Shown here: piece by piece, positions 42,642-50,509 of the stretch
How the letters are laid out: each line of letters begins with the position of its first letter
How positions within the stretch are numbered: the stretch's first letter is position 1
Source of the DNA: Deferribacteraceae bacterium UBA6799
GTDB lineage: Bacteria; Chrysiogenota; Deferribacteres; Deferribacterales; Geovibrionaceae
Length of the DNA: 64,000 nt
Assembly (NCBI GenBank): GCA_002452335.1
Contig: DKFJ01000010.1
Coordinates: 449,559-513,558 of the forward strand
Direction of reading: 5' to 3'
Translations under genes and position numbers: made by a program
Notes under the pieces: model-generated
What the model saw: only the letters and a program-made list of their open reading frames with translations
Databases searched by the model: none
Told to the model about the DNA's origin: nothing

Positions 42642-43689
42642 TATACTGCGAAACCATTGAGCTGTCGGAAAATTTCAGCGAAGTATGAAACCCGTTCTGA
42701 CCGAATTTCTTAACATTGTCGCCGTTCTCATATATTTCATAAAAACTGCATGCCAGAGCGTCTGAATCCTGAATGGGGGTCAGAAGCCCGTTGAATCTGT
42801 GTTTCACCAGCTCGGGTATTCCGCCAGCCGCTGTGGAGGCTATGGGTTTCATCATGAACATAGCGTCTATGATGGATGTGCAGAGTCCCTCCGTTTTGGA
42901 AGACATAGCGAAAACATCAAACACAGCAATATGTTCGTAAACTTTATCTGTGTGTCCTGTGAAGATTATCCTGTCTGCGCAGTCCTGCTTTGCGGCATAT
43001 GCCTCTATCTCCGCCTTCATATGTCCGCCGCCCACCATCATCAGCACGGACTCGTTCACCAGTTTTTGAAATTTTGCGAAAGCGTCTATCATGGTGTAGT
43101 GGTCTTTGGTTTCTGATATGCTGGCGACTGTGCCCACAACATATTTACCGTTCAGGTCATATTTTTCTCTGATAGCTTTATATACTTCGTAATCAACGCC
43201 TTTCGGAAATCTGACTCCGCTGTTTATGACCTTCAGCTTTTCGGGTTCGATGCCGTCGTTTATCAGCATACGCCTGATGGCTTCCGATATGGCGACTATC
43301 ACGTCCACCTGTCTGTTGTCATATTTTTTGCGTTTGAAATAGCCTTTGTTGATGCTGAAATCTATACGGCGTGTATTTATCAGTTTATACTTCAGCCCGA
43401 ACACCTTAGCCAGCAGAGCGGGCATCAGGGCATGGGCGTCGTGGGTGTGCACTATGTCGGGTTTTTCGGCTCTGATTATTTTTTTCAGTTCTCTGAGAAA
43501 GCTCATGTCGGCTTCACCTTTGAACTTCATGGGGATAAGGTTTTCTGATGTGTGTCCGGTGAATTTTCCTTCAGCGTTGCATACTATTACAGATTCGATA
43601 CCGGCTTCCAAAAGCCCCTCGTGCAGAAAGAGAACCTGCCTCTGTCCGCCTCTCCAGTCCCTGCCTGTGTCTATATGCAGAACTTTCAT
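42589..43689 (-). CDS. Family 4 glycosyltransferase
   Basis: GT-B glycosyltransferase, 366 aa. N-terminal LHIDTGRDWRGGQRQVLFLH is typical of GT4 enzymes, and C-terminal motifs include KTEGLCTSIIDAMFMMKPIAS with the EGL-x7-E variant and GGIPELVKH. The donor and acceptor are unknown; cell-surface polysaccharide or glycolipid synthesis is likely. The last 53 bases run under folA on the other strand. Its ATG shares one base with the stop of the thioesterase gene (TAATG). Confidence 0.88.
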   Translation of the reverse strand: MKVLHIDTGRDWRGGQRQVLFLHEGLLEAGIESVIVCNAEGKFTGHTSENLIPMKFKGEADMSFLRELKKIIRAEKPDIVHTHDAHALMPALLAKVFGLKYKLINTRRIDFSINKGYFKRKKYDNRQVDVIVAISEAIRRMLINDGIEPEKLKVINSGVRFPKGVDYEVYKAIREKYDLNGKYVVGTVASISETKDHYTMIDAFAKFQKLVNESVLMMVGGGHMKAEIEAYAAKQDCADRIIFTGHTDKVYEHIAVFDVFAMSSKTEGLCTSIIDAMFMMKPIASTAAGGIPELVKHRFNGLLTPIQDSDALACSFYEIYENGDNVKKFGQNGFHTSLKFSDSSMVSQYIRLYTGLLGYSLNSASS

Positions 43690-44141
43690 TAACCCACCAT
43701 ATATGTCCCTGTGCCAACGGCTATCAGGGTGTTTTCGTCATTTCTCAGCTCTGTTCTGGTGACAGATATCTTGTTGCCCATACGCATTATTTCGCCCTTT
43801 GCCACGAAATATCTGCCCCGTCCCGGACGCAGAAAGTCAACCCGCATGTCTATAGTGCCGAGTTTTTCGAATTTTTTCATCATTTCCTGTTTCGGATGAT
43901 TGCTGATCTTCGACAGGGTGCTTTCCATCGCCACCACAGCACCTGCGATATCCAGCAGGGTGGATATGATTCCGCCATGCAGAATATTCTGCATATAGTT
44001 GCCGATGCAGACGTCCTGCATCTCCATAAAGAGATATGGCTGTCTGTTTTCGTCCGGCAGCACTTTTATATTCAGAAAACTGCTGAACGGCGTCTCTATC
44101 TCAAAAACTTCTCTAAGACATTCGAGTACAATATCTTCCAT
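43689..44141 (-). CDS. PaaI-type hotdog thioesterase
   Basis: 150-aa hotdog-fold acyl-CoA thioesterase. The family catalytic segment ILHGGIISTLLDIAGAVVA (about residues 54-72) has the HGG and Asp, followed by IDMRVDFLRPG. Substrate unknown. ATG at 44141 is preferred; a GTG at 44147 would add two residues. No strong ribosome site is seen. Followed by a glycosyltransferase gene with 1-base overlap. Transcribed away from the ABC gene chain. Confidence 0.88.
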   Translation of the reverse strand: MEDIVLECLREVFEIETPFSSFLNIKVLPDENRQPYLFMEMQDVCIGNYMQNILHGGIISTLLDIAGAVVAMESTLSKISNHPKQEMMKKFEKLGTIDMRVDFLRPGRGRYFVAKGEIMRMGNKISVTRTELRNDENTLIAVGTGTYMVG

Positions 44142-44170
44142 ATTCACATTCTACTTTTAAAAGACTGGTC

Positions 44171-44199
44171 TTGTCAAACAGGCATCGCTCTTATACAAT
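44171..44199 (+). promoter_or_regulatory. Promoter of the ABC gene chain
   Basis: TTGTCA at 44171-44176, 17-base spacer, TACAAT at 44194-44199. The palindrome AAGAC-TG-GTCTT (44161-44172) abuts and overlaps the -35. The remaining leader is about 30 bases, too short for a riboswitch. Confidence 0.65.
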
Positions 44200-44236
44200 A
44201 CCTTTTTTCTCTGGGAAAGATTTTATTGGAGTAGAG

Positions 44237-45076
44237 ATGCTTATAGAAGCGGTAGATCTGGTTAAAACATTTGATAAAAAAGACGCTGTCAGCGGTATCA
44301 GTCTGGGGGTTCGCGAGGGTGAGTTCATAGCTCTGCTCGGACCGAACGGCGCAGGAAAGACCACCACGGTTAATATGCTGTCTGGTCTGAGCAAACCGAC
44401 ATCCGGCAGAATATATTATAACTCAAAGCCTTTTACGGCGGAAGACATCTCTCTGAAAAAACAGATAGGCGTTGTGCCTCAGCACAATAATGTTGACCGT
44501 GACCTGACGGTGGCTGAAAACCTGCGGGTGCACTGCAAGCTTTTCGATATAAATGATGAAAAAAAAGCTATAGAAAGAGCTCTGGAGTTTTCCGGGCTGA
44601 CAGGGCATATGGACAAGACGGCGGATAAACTCTCCGGCGGCATGAAACGCCGTCTGGTGATTGCCAGGGCTCTGCTCCATAACCCCAGGGTGCTTTTTCT
44701 GGACGAGCCAACGACGGGGCTGGATGCCAGTGTGCGCAGAAACATATGGGACTTTGTCCGCACGGTGAACAAACAGCAAGGATGCACAGTCATTCTGACA
44801 ACGCATTATATAGAAGAGGCGGAAGTGCTGGCAGACAGAGTGATTATCATAGACAGGGGTAAAATAGCCGCAGAAGGGCGTGTGGAGCCGCTGAAAGAGT
44901 CTGTGGGGCGTGCCGCTCTGGATATATATACTGAGAACGGCATAGAGACCCTTCATTTCGCAGACAGGCAGGAAGCCATACATAAGCTGGAATCGATAAC
45001 AGACGAGGCGAAACTGCGTGACGTCACTCTGGAGGACGTATACATCAAAATAACAGGCAGAAGGATAGACGTATGA
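44237..45076 (+). CDS. ABC exporter ATP-binding protein (ABC-2 type)
   Basis: ATPase with Walker A GPNGAGKTTTVNML (about residues 35-48), Q-loop VVPQHNNVDRDLTV, signature LSGGMKRRLVIARA and Walker B VLFLDEPTTGLDAS. The C-terminal extra domain is typical of ABC-2 partners (drug, polysaccharide or lipid export). 279 aa from ATG at 44237 with GGAG upstream; an earlier ATG at 44171 lies in the promoter. The next gene, its permease, overlaps by four bases. Confidence 0.92.
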   Translation: MLIEAVDLVKTFDKKDAVSGISLGVREGEFIALLGPNGAGKTTTVNMLSGLSKPTSGRIYYNSKPFTAEDISLKKQIGVVPQHNNVDRDLTVAENLRVHCKLFDINDEKKAIERALEFSGLTGHMDKTADKLSGGMKRRLVIARALLHNPRVLFLDEPTTGLDASVRRNIWDFVRTVNKQQGCTVILTTHYIEEAEVLADRVIIIDRGKIAAEGRVEPLKESVGRAALDIYTENGIETLHFADRQEAIHKLESITDEAKLRDVTLEDVYIKITGRRIDV

Positions 45077-45810
45077 ACGGTATAAAGGGTGTGGTCTACA
45101 GAGAGACCAGAGTGCTGAAGAGCCGTTTTATGAAGACTATCCTGTCTTCATCCGTGTCGCCGCTATTGTTTCTGCTGGCTTTCGGATACGGCATCGGGCG
45201 CAACTCCACAGTGGGACAGACCGGATATATCGAATTTCTGATACCGGGGCTGATAGCCATGACCAGCATGAACCAGAGCTACGGCATATCCAGCGATATA
45301 AATATCTCCAGATTCTACTTCAAAACATTCGATGAATACCTGCTGGCTCCCTGCGCCAAGTGGGAAATCGTAGTGGGTGAAATTATTTACGGGATTCTAA
45401 AAGGACTGATACCTGTCCTGATAATCTTCATGTACGGATACCTGGCAGGTGCCGGAAACATACCGAATATTTTGTTCGTTCCAGCTATGCTGGTACATCT
45501 TATCATATTCTCAATGCTGGGTATTATGGTCGCTCTGAAGGTGAAGAACCACGGAGATCAGTTCGCTGTGAACTCGTTTGTCATCACGCCCATGATATTT
45601 TTATCAGGCACATTCTATCCGGTTGAGCATATGCCTCTGGCTGTAAAGATTATAGCGGCGGTATCGCCTCTGACATACACCACCAGGCTCATCAGGGGTT
45701 CTGTGCTGGGTACTGACACTGCGTATCTGTTTAATTTTTCAGTGTCTGCGGTTATTGCCGCGGCGCTGTTCTGGCTTTCGCTAAAGATAGTGAAAAGGAT
45801 AGAACCTTGA
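45073..45810 (+). CDS. ABC-2 type transporter permease
   Basis: 245 aa, six membrane helices of the ABC-2 fold: FLIPGLIAMTSMNQSYGISS and FVITPMIFLSGTFYPVEHMP are characteristic of the NodJ/DrrB-like family. Partner of the ATPase upstream; substrate unknown. ATG start overlaps ATPase stop; its own TGA overlaps the TTG start of the FecCD-like gene. Confidence 0.9.
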   Translation: MNGIKGVVYRETRVLKSRFMKTILSSSVSPLLFLLAFGYGIGRNSTVGQTGYIEFLIPGLIAMTSMNQSYGISSDINISRFYFKTFDEYLLAPCAKWEIVVGEIIYGILKGLIPVLIIFMYGYLAGAGNIPNILFVPAMLVHLIIFSMLGIMVALKVKNHGDQFAVNSFVITPMIFLSGTFYPVEHMPLAVKIIAAVSPLTYTTRLIRGSVLGTDTAYLFNFSVSAVIAAALFWLSLKIVKRIEP

Positions 45811-46745
45811 AATACTTATGGCTTATCCCCGTTGCGGTTCTGATAACGGGTTCGCTCTTTTTCGGATCAGTCAGTCTGGATATCTTCGACCCGCAGAACA
45901 GGGATATCGTCCTTGACCTGCGTTTGCCCAGAGCGCTCTTCGCTTTCTGTGTGGGGGCTATGCTGGGTCTGTCGGGTTCTGTCTATCAGCTGGTGCTTAG
46001 AAACCCGCTGGCGGACAGTTTTACCACCGGCGCCGCTTCATCATCAGCCCTGGGAGCTGTGCTGGCTATTTCTATGGGGCTCAGCCCGACTTTTGTTCCG
46101 CCGTTCGCTTTCGTAACAGGCATGCTGGGGCTGGCTCTGGTCTACAGACTGTCCGGAGGCGCCAGAGGAGCTGTAACGCTGATCCTGTGTGGTGTGATAA
46201 TCAATATAGTCGCTTCATCCATGATCGGGTTTACCAAATTCTATTTCGAGGAATCAGTTACGTCTGTGGTCTTTTGGCTGATGGGCGGATTCAGCTTTAT
46301 AGATATGCCAAAACTGATAATAGGTTATGCCGTTTTTATAATATCGTATATGTATCTGATGAAAAAAGGATCCCGACTGGATATGATGGCTTTTGACGAT
46401 AGTACGGCCGTCACCAGCGGTATTGATCTTAAGCAGGAGAGGGCGGGAGCTTTTTTCTTTGCCACCCTTCTGGTCGCCTGCGCTGTCAGCTACAGCGGAC
46501 TGATCGGCTTTGTGGGGCTTATTGTTCCGCACATAGCCAGAAGCATCTTCAGACCCAACATGCGCTCGAATATGTTTTATTCGGCAGTGTTCGGCGGACT
46601 GCTGCTGCTGGCGTCCGATACTTTTGTCCGGACGTTTGTCAGGGGCGGGGCTGAGATGCCTGTGGGAATAGTGACATCGATACTGGGCGGGGTGTTCTTC
46701 TTTTACATCCTGATGCGCAGACGCGCGGAGATATGGCATGATTAA
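45807..46745 (+). CDS. FecCD-type permease for iron-chelate or cobalamin import
   Basis: 312-aa permease with about nine or ten helices. LDLRLPRALFAFCVGAMLGL (about residues 31-50) and GFVGLIVPHIARSIF are FecCD/BtuC signatures. TTG start overlaps the preceding permease stop by four bases. It belongs functionally with the ATPase and binding protein that follow, although translationally chained to an export system. Confidence 0.93.
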   Translation: MKYLWLIPVAVLITGSLFFGSVSLDIFDPQNRDIVLDLRLPRALFAFCVGAMLGLSGSVYQLVLRNPLADSFTTGAASSSALGAVLAISMGLSPTFVPPFAFVTGMLGLALVYRLSGGARGAVTLILCGVIINIVASSMIGFTKFYFEESVTSVVFWLMGGFSFIDMPKLIIGYAVFIISYMYLMKKGSRLDMMAFDDSTAVTSGIDLKQERAGAFFFATLLVACAVSYSGLIGFVGLIVPHIARSIFRPNMRSNMFYSAVFGGLLLLASDTFVRTFVRGGAEMPVGIVTSILGGVFFFYILMRRRAEIWHD

Positions 46746-47460
46746 ATACAGAAAAATTTCATTCAAAAGAGATGATTTCAGATTAGATATAGGTGGGTTA
46801 GTAGTTGAACATAATCAAAAGGTTGCTATTTTAGGTGAAAATGGCTGTGGTAAAAGTACTTTTATTAATCTTAGCTGTGGATTGCTTGGCAACCAGCGGA
46901 TAGAATTCAATGGAAAGAGGCTGAAGGATATGGATACTCAGGACAGAGCGAGGACATTCGCGCTGTTTGCTCAGAATCCGGAAGTGACTTTCCCGTTTAC
47001 TGTTTTTGAGATAGTCCGTATGGGCCGATTCGCTGTGAACGGCGGCGCGCATACTCAGGCAGACAATGACAAAACCTTTGAGATGCTTACTCTTTTTGAT
47101 ATTCTGAAGTATAGCAAGAGAAAATTCACGGAGCTTTCCGGCGGAGAGAAACGACGGGTTATGCTCGCCAGGGCTTTTAATCAGGATACTCCGTTCCTGT
47201 TTCTGGACGAACCGGTGAGCATGCTGGATATAAGACACTCGCTGGAAATTATGAATATTATTGATGATTCAGATAAAACCATTGTCGCTTCTATGCATGA
47301 TATCAATCTGGCGGCAAGACATTTCGACAGACTGATAATGATGAAGGAAGGACAGATCGTATATGACACATTAAGCCGGGAGCTGACCCCGCAGATGATA
47401 GAAGAGGTGTATAATGTTAAAGTTTCTAGTAGTATTCACAATTTCGGTTTTATCATTTAG
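46738..47460 (+). CDS. Iron-chelate/cobalamin ABC importer ATP-binding protein
   Basis: 240-aa FecE/BtuD-like ATPase. Walker A GENGCGKSTFINLS (about residues 34-47), signature LSGGEKRRVMLARA, Walker B FLFLDEPVSMLD. The first 120 bases are AT-rich (29% GC by hand count) while the rest matches the neighbours; the Walker A segment uses AT-rich codons. It overlaps the FecCD gene by eight bases and the binding-protein gene by 47. Confidence 0.92.
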   Translation: MIKYRKISFKRDDFRLDIGGLVVEHNQKVAILGENGCGKSTFINLSCGLLGNQRIEFNGKRLKDMDTQDRARTFALFAQNPEVTFPFTVFEIVRMGRFAVNGGAHTQADNDKTFEMLTLFDILKYSKRKFTELSGGEKRRVMLARAFNQDTPFLFLDEPVSMLDIRHSLEIMNIIDDSDKTIVASMHDINLAARHFDRLIMMKEGQIVYDTLSRELTPQMIEEVYNVKVSSSIHNFGFII

Positions 47461-48202
47461 CGGATTCAGCGCTGAGCGGATTGTTATTCTATCTCCGGGC
47501 GCCGGAGATATTGTTGAGAGGCTGGGTGCCGAGCAGAAAGTTGTCGGGGTCACCAAGAGTCTCGAAGGATTTGATAAAGCGGTCAGGGTCGGCAGTCATA
47601 TAAAGCCGAACGTGGAGATTATACGGTCGCTCAATCCGGATCTGCTCATTGTGAGCGGCGGAAAATATTTTACAGATGAAATGAGATCCGCTGTCGGAGT
47701 GAAAGCCATCGTTTATGACCCGAGATCACTGGATGAGGTTCTGGAAGGGCTTAAGACGATCGGAAAAGAGCTTTCGAAGGCGGATGTGGCTGACAGTCTT
47801 GCAAAATCGCTTAAAAACGAAATAAGCGGGCTGAAAAATCCGGCTTGTTCACCCAGAGTTTTTTATGAGGTGTCTCAAATGCCTCTGATGGCTGCGGGAA
47901 ATGACAGCATAATAGGCGACAGTATAAAGAGAGCCGGAGGCTATCTTGTTCCTGCGTCAGATAAAAAACTATACAAGACCAACATAGAAACGGTTCTGAC
48001 ATCTAAGCCGGATATCTATATCTGGCAGACGGGCGCCATGAACCGCAATCCTGTGCCTCCGAAAGACAGAGGCGAATATCAGAGCCTGAAGGCGGTATAC
48101 GTTCATGTGGACGAATACGACTTCTCAAGGGCGAATACTCAGTCATTCAAAAACGTTATTTTTCTGAACAGGGCATTTTCAGACTACTGTAAATCCAGAT
48201 AG
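47414..48202 (+). CDS. Periplasmic binding protein, BtuF/FecB type
   Basis: 262 aa with signal peptide LKFLVVFTISVLSFSGFSA and the family start ERIVILSPGAGDIVERLG. SLNPDLLIVSGGKYF is the first-lobe motif. It captures iron-siderophore, haem or corrinoid for the FecCD-ATPase pair upstream; the ligand is unknown. The signal peptide is encoded in a different frame over the last 47 bases of the ATPase gene. A strong hairpin follows the stop. Confidence 0.9.
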   Translation: MLKFLVVFTISVLSFSGFSAERIVILSPGAGDIVERLGAEQKVVGVTKSLEGFDKAVRVGSHIKPNVEIIRSLNPDLLIVSGGKYFTDEMRSAVGVKAIVYDPRSLDEVLEGLKTIGKELSKADVADSLAKSLKNEISGLKNPACSPRVFYEVSQMPLMAAGNDSIIGDSIKRAGGYLVPASDKKLYKTNIETVLTSKPDIYIWQTGAMNRNPVPPKDRGEYQSLKAVYVHVDEYDFSRANTQSFKNVIFLNRAFSDYCKSR

Positions 48203-48209
48203 GCTATAG

Positions 48210-48246
48210 GCGGGGCTTTCGGTTAGATAGACCCCGCTTTCTTTTT
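48210..48246 (+). terminator. Rho-independent terminator after the ABC chain
   Basis: GCGGGG (48210-48215) pairs with CCCCGC (48232-48237), followed by TTTCTTTTT. Loop of about 16 bases. Eight bases after the binding-protein stop. Confidence 0.8.
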
Positions 48247-48309
48247 ATTATATAACGTCCTATAAGATATATTATGTTAAATAGGATAGGATAAATGGCT
48301 TTACTTTGG

Positions 48310-48322
48310 AACAGAATCTGTT
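48310..48322 (+). promoter_or_regulatory. Small palindrome upstream of the TerC gene
   Basis: AACAGA-A-TCTGTT, 6-base arms around one base, 44 bases before the ATG. A weak promoter-like pair (TTTACT, 17 bases, TTAGAT) overlaps it. Operator role is only a guess. Confidence 0.3.
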
Positions 48323-48365
48323 TTAGATTGTCCCTATTAGAACGAAAAACATAAGGACGGCATAA

Positions 48366-49325
48366 ATGGGCACAGAATCGATTTTTTTTATGGAGGTAAT
48401 GTCGAAGCCTTTATGGGCATGGATATCGTTTTTTGCGGTGGTTATAACCCTTCTGATTCTCGATTTGGGACTCTTCAATAAAAAGGATCATGAGATAGGC
48501 ATCAAAGAGAGCCTTTACATGTCCGCCTTCTACATTACTATCGGCATCCTTTACGGTCTCTTTGTTTGGTATGAGTTCGGACACGAAAAAGGATTTAACT
48601 TTCTCAACGGCTTTATAGTGGAGAAATCACTGGCCATGGACAATATCTTTGTCATCGCTATGGTCTTTTCATATTTCAAAACACCAAGACAGTATCAGCA
48701 CAGGGTTCTCTTCTGGGGCATACTCGGCGTTATACTGTTAAGAGGTATAATGATCGGTCTCGGATCGGCTCTTGTTTCACGCTTCGAGTGGATTCTTTAT
48801 CTGTTTGCCGCTTTTCTTATCTATTCCGGTATCAAGATGATGTTCGCTACTGACGGCGATGATGATCTTTCTAATAATAAGATACTGATATTTCTCAAAA
48901 AACATATGCGTGTGTCTGAGGAGCTCCACGGTCACAGCTTTTTTGTAAAGCATGATGCAAAATGGTTTGTCACCCCCCTGTTTGTGGCTCTCTGCATGGT
49001 TGAGATCATCGATGTTGTTTTCGCTGTGGACTCTATACCCGCTGTTTTCACTATCACTACCGACCCGTTTGTGGTTTATACCAGCAACATTTTCGCTATA
49101 CTTGGTCTCAGGGCTCTTTATTTCGCTCTTTCCGCCATGATAGCCAGATTCTGTTATCTGAAATACGCCCTTTCCCTTGTTCTGGTTTTTATCGGTTCTA
49201 AGATATTTATAGGAAACGTGTTTCACATATATCACTTTTCAGCTATGGAGTCACTGGCGGTTACGATGACTCTTTTGGTATCCGGTGTTGTGTTTTCTCT
49301 TTGGAAAACTAAGAAAAATAGTTGA
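48366..49325 (+). CDS. TerC family integral membrane protein
   Basis: 319 aa with about nine helices. FFAVVITLLILDLGLFNKKD, NGFIVEKSLAMDNIFVIAMVF, and VEIIDVVFAVDSIPAVF are the TerC signatures with acidic residues for metal binding. Relatives confer tellurite resistance or export manganese, including metallating secreted enzymes. ATG at 48366 has AAGGACGG upstream; ATGs at 48390 and 48399, the latter following GGAGGT, are alternatives. I saw no clear yybP-ykoY manganese riboswitch in the 160-base gap. It overlaps the convergent YqaA-like gene by 17 bases. Confidence 0.92.
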   Translation: MGTESIFFMEVMSKPLWAWISFFAVVITLLILDLGLFNKKDHEIGIKESLYMSAFYITIGILYGLFVWYEFGHEKGFNFLNGFIVEKSLAMDNIFVIAMVFSYFKTPRQYQHRVLFWGILGVILLRGIMIGLGSALVSRFEWILYLFAAFLIYSGIKMMFATDGDDDLSNNKILIFLKKHMRVSEELHGHSFFVKHDAKWFVTPLFVALCMVEIIDVVFAVDSIPAVFTITTDPFVVYTSNIFAILGLRALYFALSAMIARFCYLKYALSLVLVFIGSKIFIGNVFHIYHFSAMESLAVTMTLLVSGVVFSLWKTKKNS

Positions 49326-49776
49326 TTCCGTGGTTTACGGCCCACACAGTGCCGGCATATCTGATAAGTTTTCCTATGAAAACAAGCACAGCGTATTTCG
49401 GGAAGCTCATTCTCATGATGCCCCCCACCAGACACAGAGGGTCACCTATCACAGGCAGCCATGAGAACAGGAGCGACATCGTGCCGTATTTGTCAAATAT
49501 CGCTTCGGCTCTCGCCCTCTTCTTTTCGTCTATTTTGAAGATTTTTTTCATTGTCAGGTCGCTTCCGTAAAGTCCTACGACGTATGTCAGACATGCTCCA
49601 AGAAAATTTCCAGATGTGGCGCAGACAAGCAGCCAGAAAGGATCCAGACCTTTGATAAGCAGCGCTATGAGCAGCCACTCCGAGCCCACAGGCAGAAGCG
49701 TGGATGCCAGAAAACCCATCAGAAACATCGAAAAGTAGCTGTATTCCGGTAAAAAGTGCATATATTTATATAACAT
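49309..49776 (-). CDS. YqaA-family (DedA-like) membrane protein
   Basis: 155-aa membrane protein with the YqaA/SNARE-associated pattern: FLASTLLPVGSEWLLIALL, then GNFLGACLTYVVGLYG and LFSWLPVIGDPLCLVGG (shorter than classical DedA). Possibly a lipid transporter or scramblase. It is convergent with TerC, and stop regions overlap by 17 bases. A second in-frame ATG at 49761 could be the start. Confidence 0.88.
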   Translation of the reverse strand: MLYKYMHFLPEYSYFSMFLMGFLASTLLPVGSEWLLIALLIKGLDPFWLLVCATSGNFLGACLTYVVGLYGSDLTMKKIFKIDEKKRARAEAIFDKYGTMSLLFSWLPVIGDPLCLVGGIMRMSFPKYAVLVFIGKLIRYAGTVWAVNHGINYFS

Positions 49777-49788
49777 GCCCTATTGGTA

Positions 49789-49817
49789 TTGACTAGCTAA
49801 GTTATAAGGCGTATAAA
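49789..49817 (+). promoter_or_regulatory. Promoter of the gph operon
   Basis: TTGACT at 49789-49794, 17-base spacer, TATAAA at 49812-49817. It lies in the 97-base divergent gap and leaves a leader of about 50 bases before gph. Confidence 0.72.
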
Positions 49818-49873
49818 ATTATTCCCAAACAACTAATATATCTGATTATTTACTCAAATACGGGAGATGTTTG

Positions 49874-50509
49874 ATGCGCCTTGCTATTTTCGATCTGGAC
49901 GGAACCATTCTTGACACTCTGACTGATATGCACAAGTGCCTTATGGACACTATGAACAGATTCGGTCTACCTGAGTTCAGCATTGACACCACAAAAAGCT
50001 ATGTCGGTGACGGAATACGCCAGCTCGTTATCAGAGCCGCCGGAAAAGATAATTTTACAGATGAGATGGAGACCTATTTCCGTGGTGTCTATTCTGACAA
50101 AATGACTAAGAATACCAAAATCATAGATGACTATACCCCTGTTCTGGACTATATAAAATCAAGCGGTATCACAGCCGTGATACTCTCCAATAAAATTGCC
50201 TCGCTGACATCCGAGCTGGCAGCTCATTACGGTCTGGACAGCTATTTTGTAAAAAATTACGGCGGCGACAGCTTCGGAGTTAAAAAACCCTCACCTGTGC
50301 CTGTGCTGAATATCATGAAGGAATTCGGCGCGGTGCCTGAAAACACCATTATGATAGGCGATAACCACACAGACATTGAGTCCGGCTTTCATGCCGGGGT
50401 AAAAACTTGCTTTTGCACTTTCGGCTATGGTAATCTGAGTGAGGTAAAAGCTGATTTTATTGCTGATAAGCCTGAACAAATCATAAAAGCTCTGGAGACC
50501 TTAAAGTGA
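49874..50509 (+). CDS. gph: HAD-family phosphatase, phosphoglycolate phosphatase type
   Basis: HAD hydrolase, 211 aa. Motif I AIFDLDGTILDTL at the start with the nucleophile Asp, motif II VILSNK, motif III KKPSPVP and motif IV IGDNHTDIESG. The Gph-type cap fits phosphoglycolate, formed during DNA repair, but PpaX-type pyrophosphatase cannot be excluded. GGGAGAT precedes the ATG (TTG three bases earlier is in frame). Overlaps the amidohydrolase gene by four bases. Confidence 0.88.
   Translation: MRLAIFDLDGTILDTLTDMHKCLMDTMNRFGLPEFSIDTTKSYVGDGIRQLVIRAAGKDNFTDEMETYFRGVYSDKMTKNTKIIDDYTPVLDYIKSSGITAVILSNKIASLTSELAAHYGLDSYFVKNYGGDSFGVKKPSPVPVLNIMKEFGAVPENTIMIGDNHTDIESGFHAGVKTCFCTFGYGNLSEVKADFIADKPEQIIKALETLK

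Noticed and set aside
44200..44236. Cobalamin riboswitch ahead of the ABC chain
   Set aside because: The predicted leader is only about 30 bases and has no matching conserved elements.
48203..48365. yybP-ykoY manganese riboswitch before the TerC gene
   Set aside because: I could not find its conserved loops, only a small palindrome.
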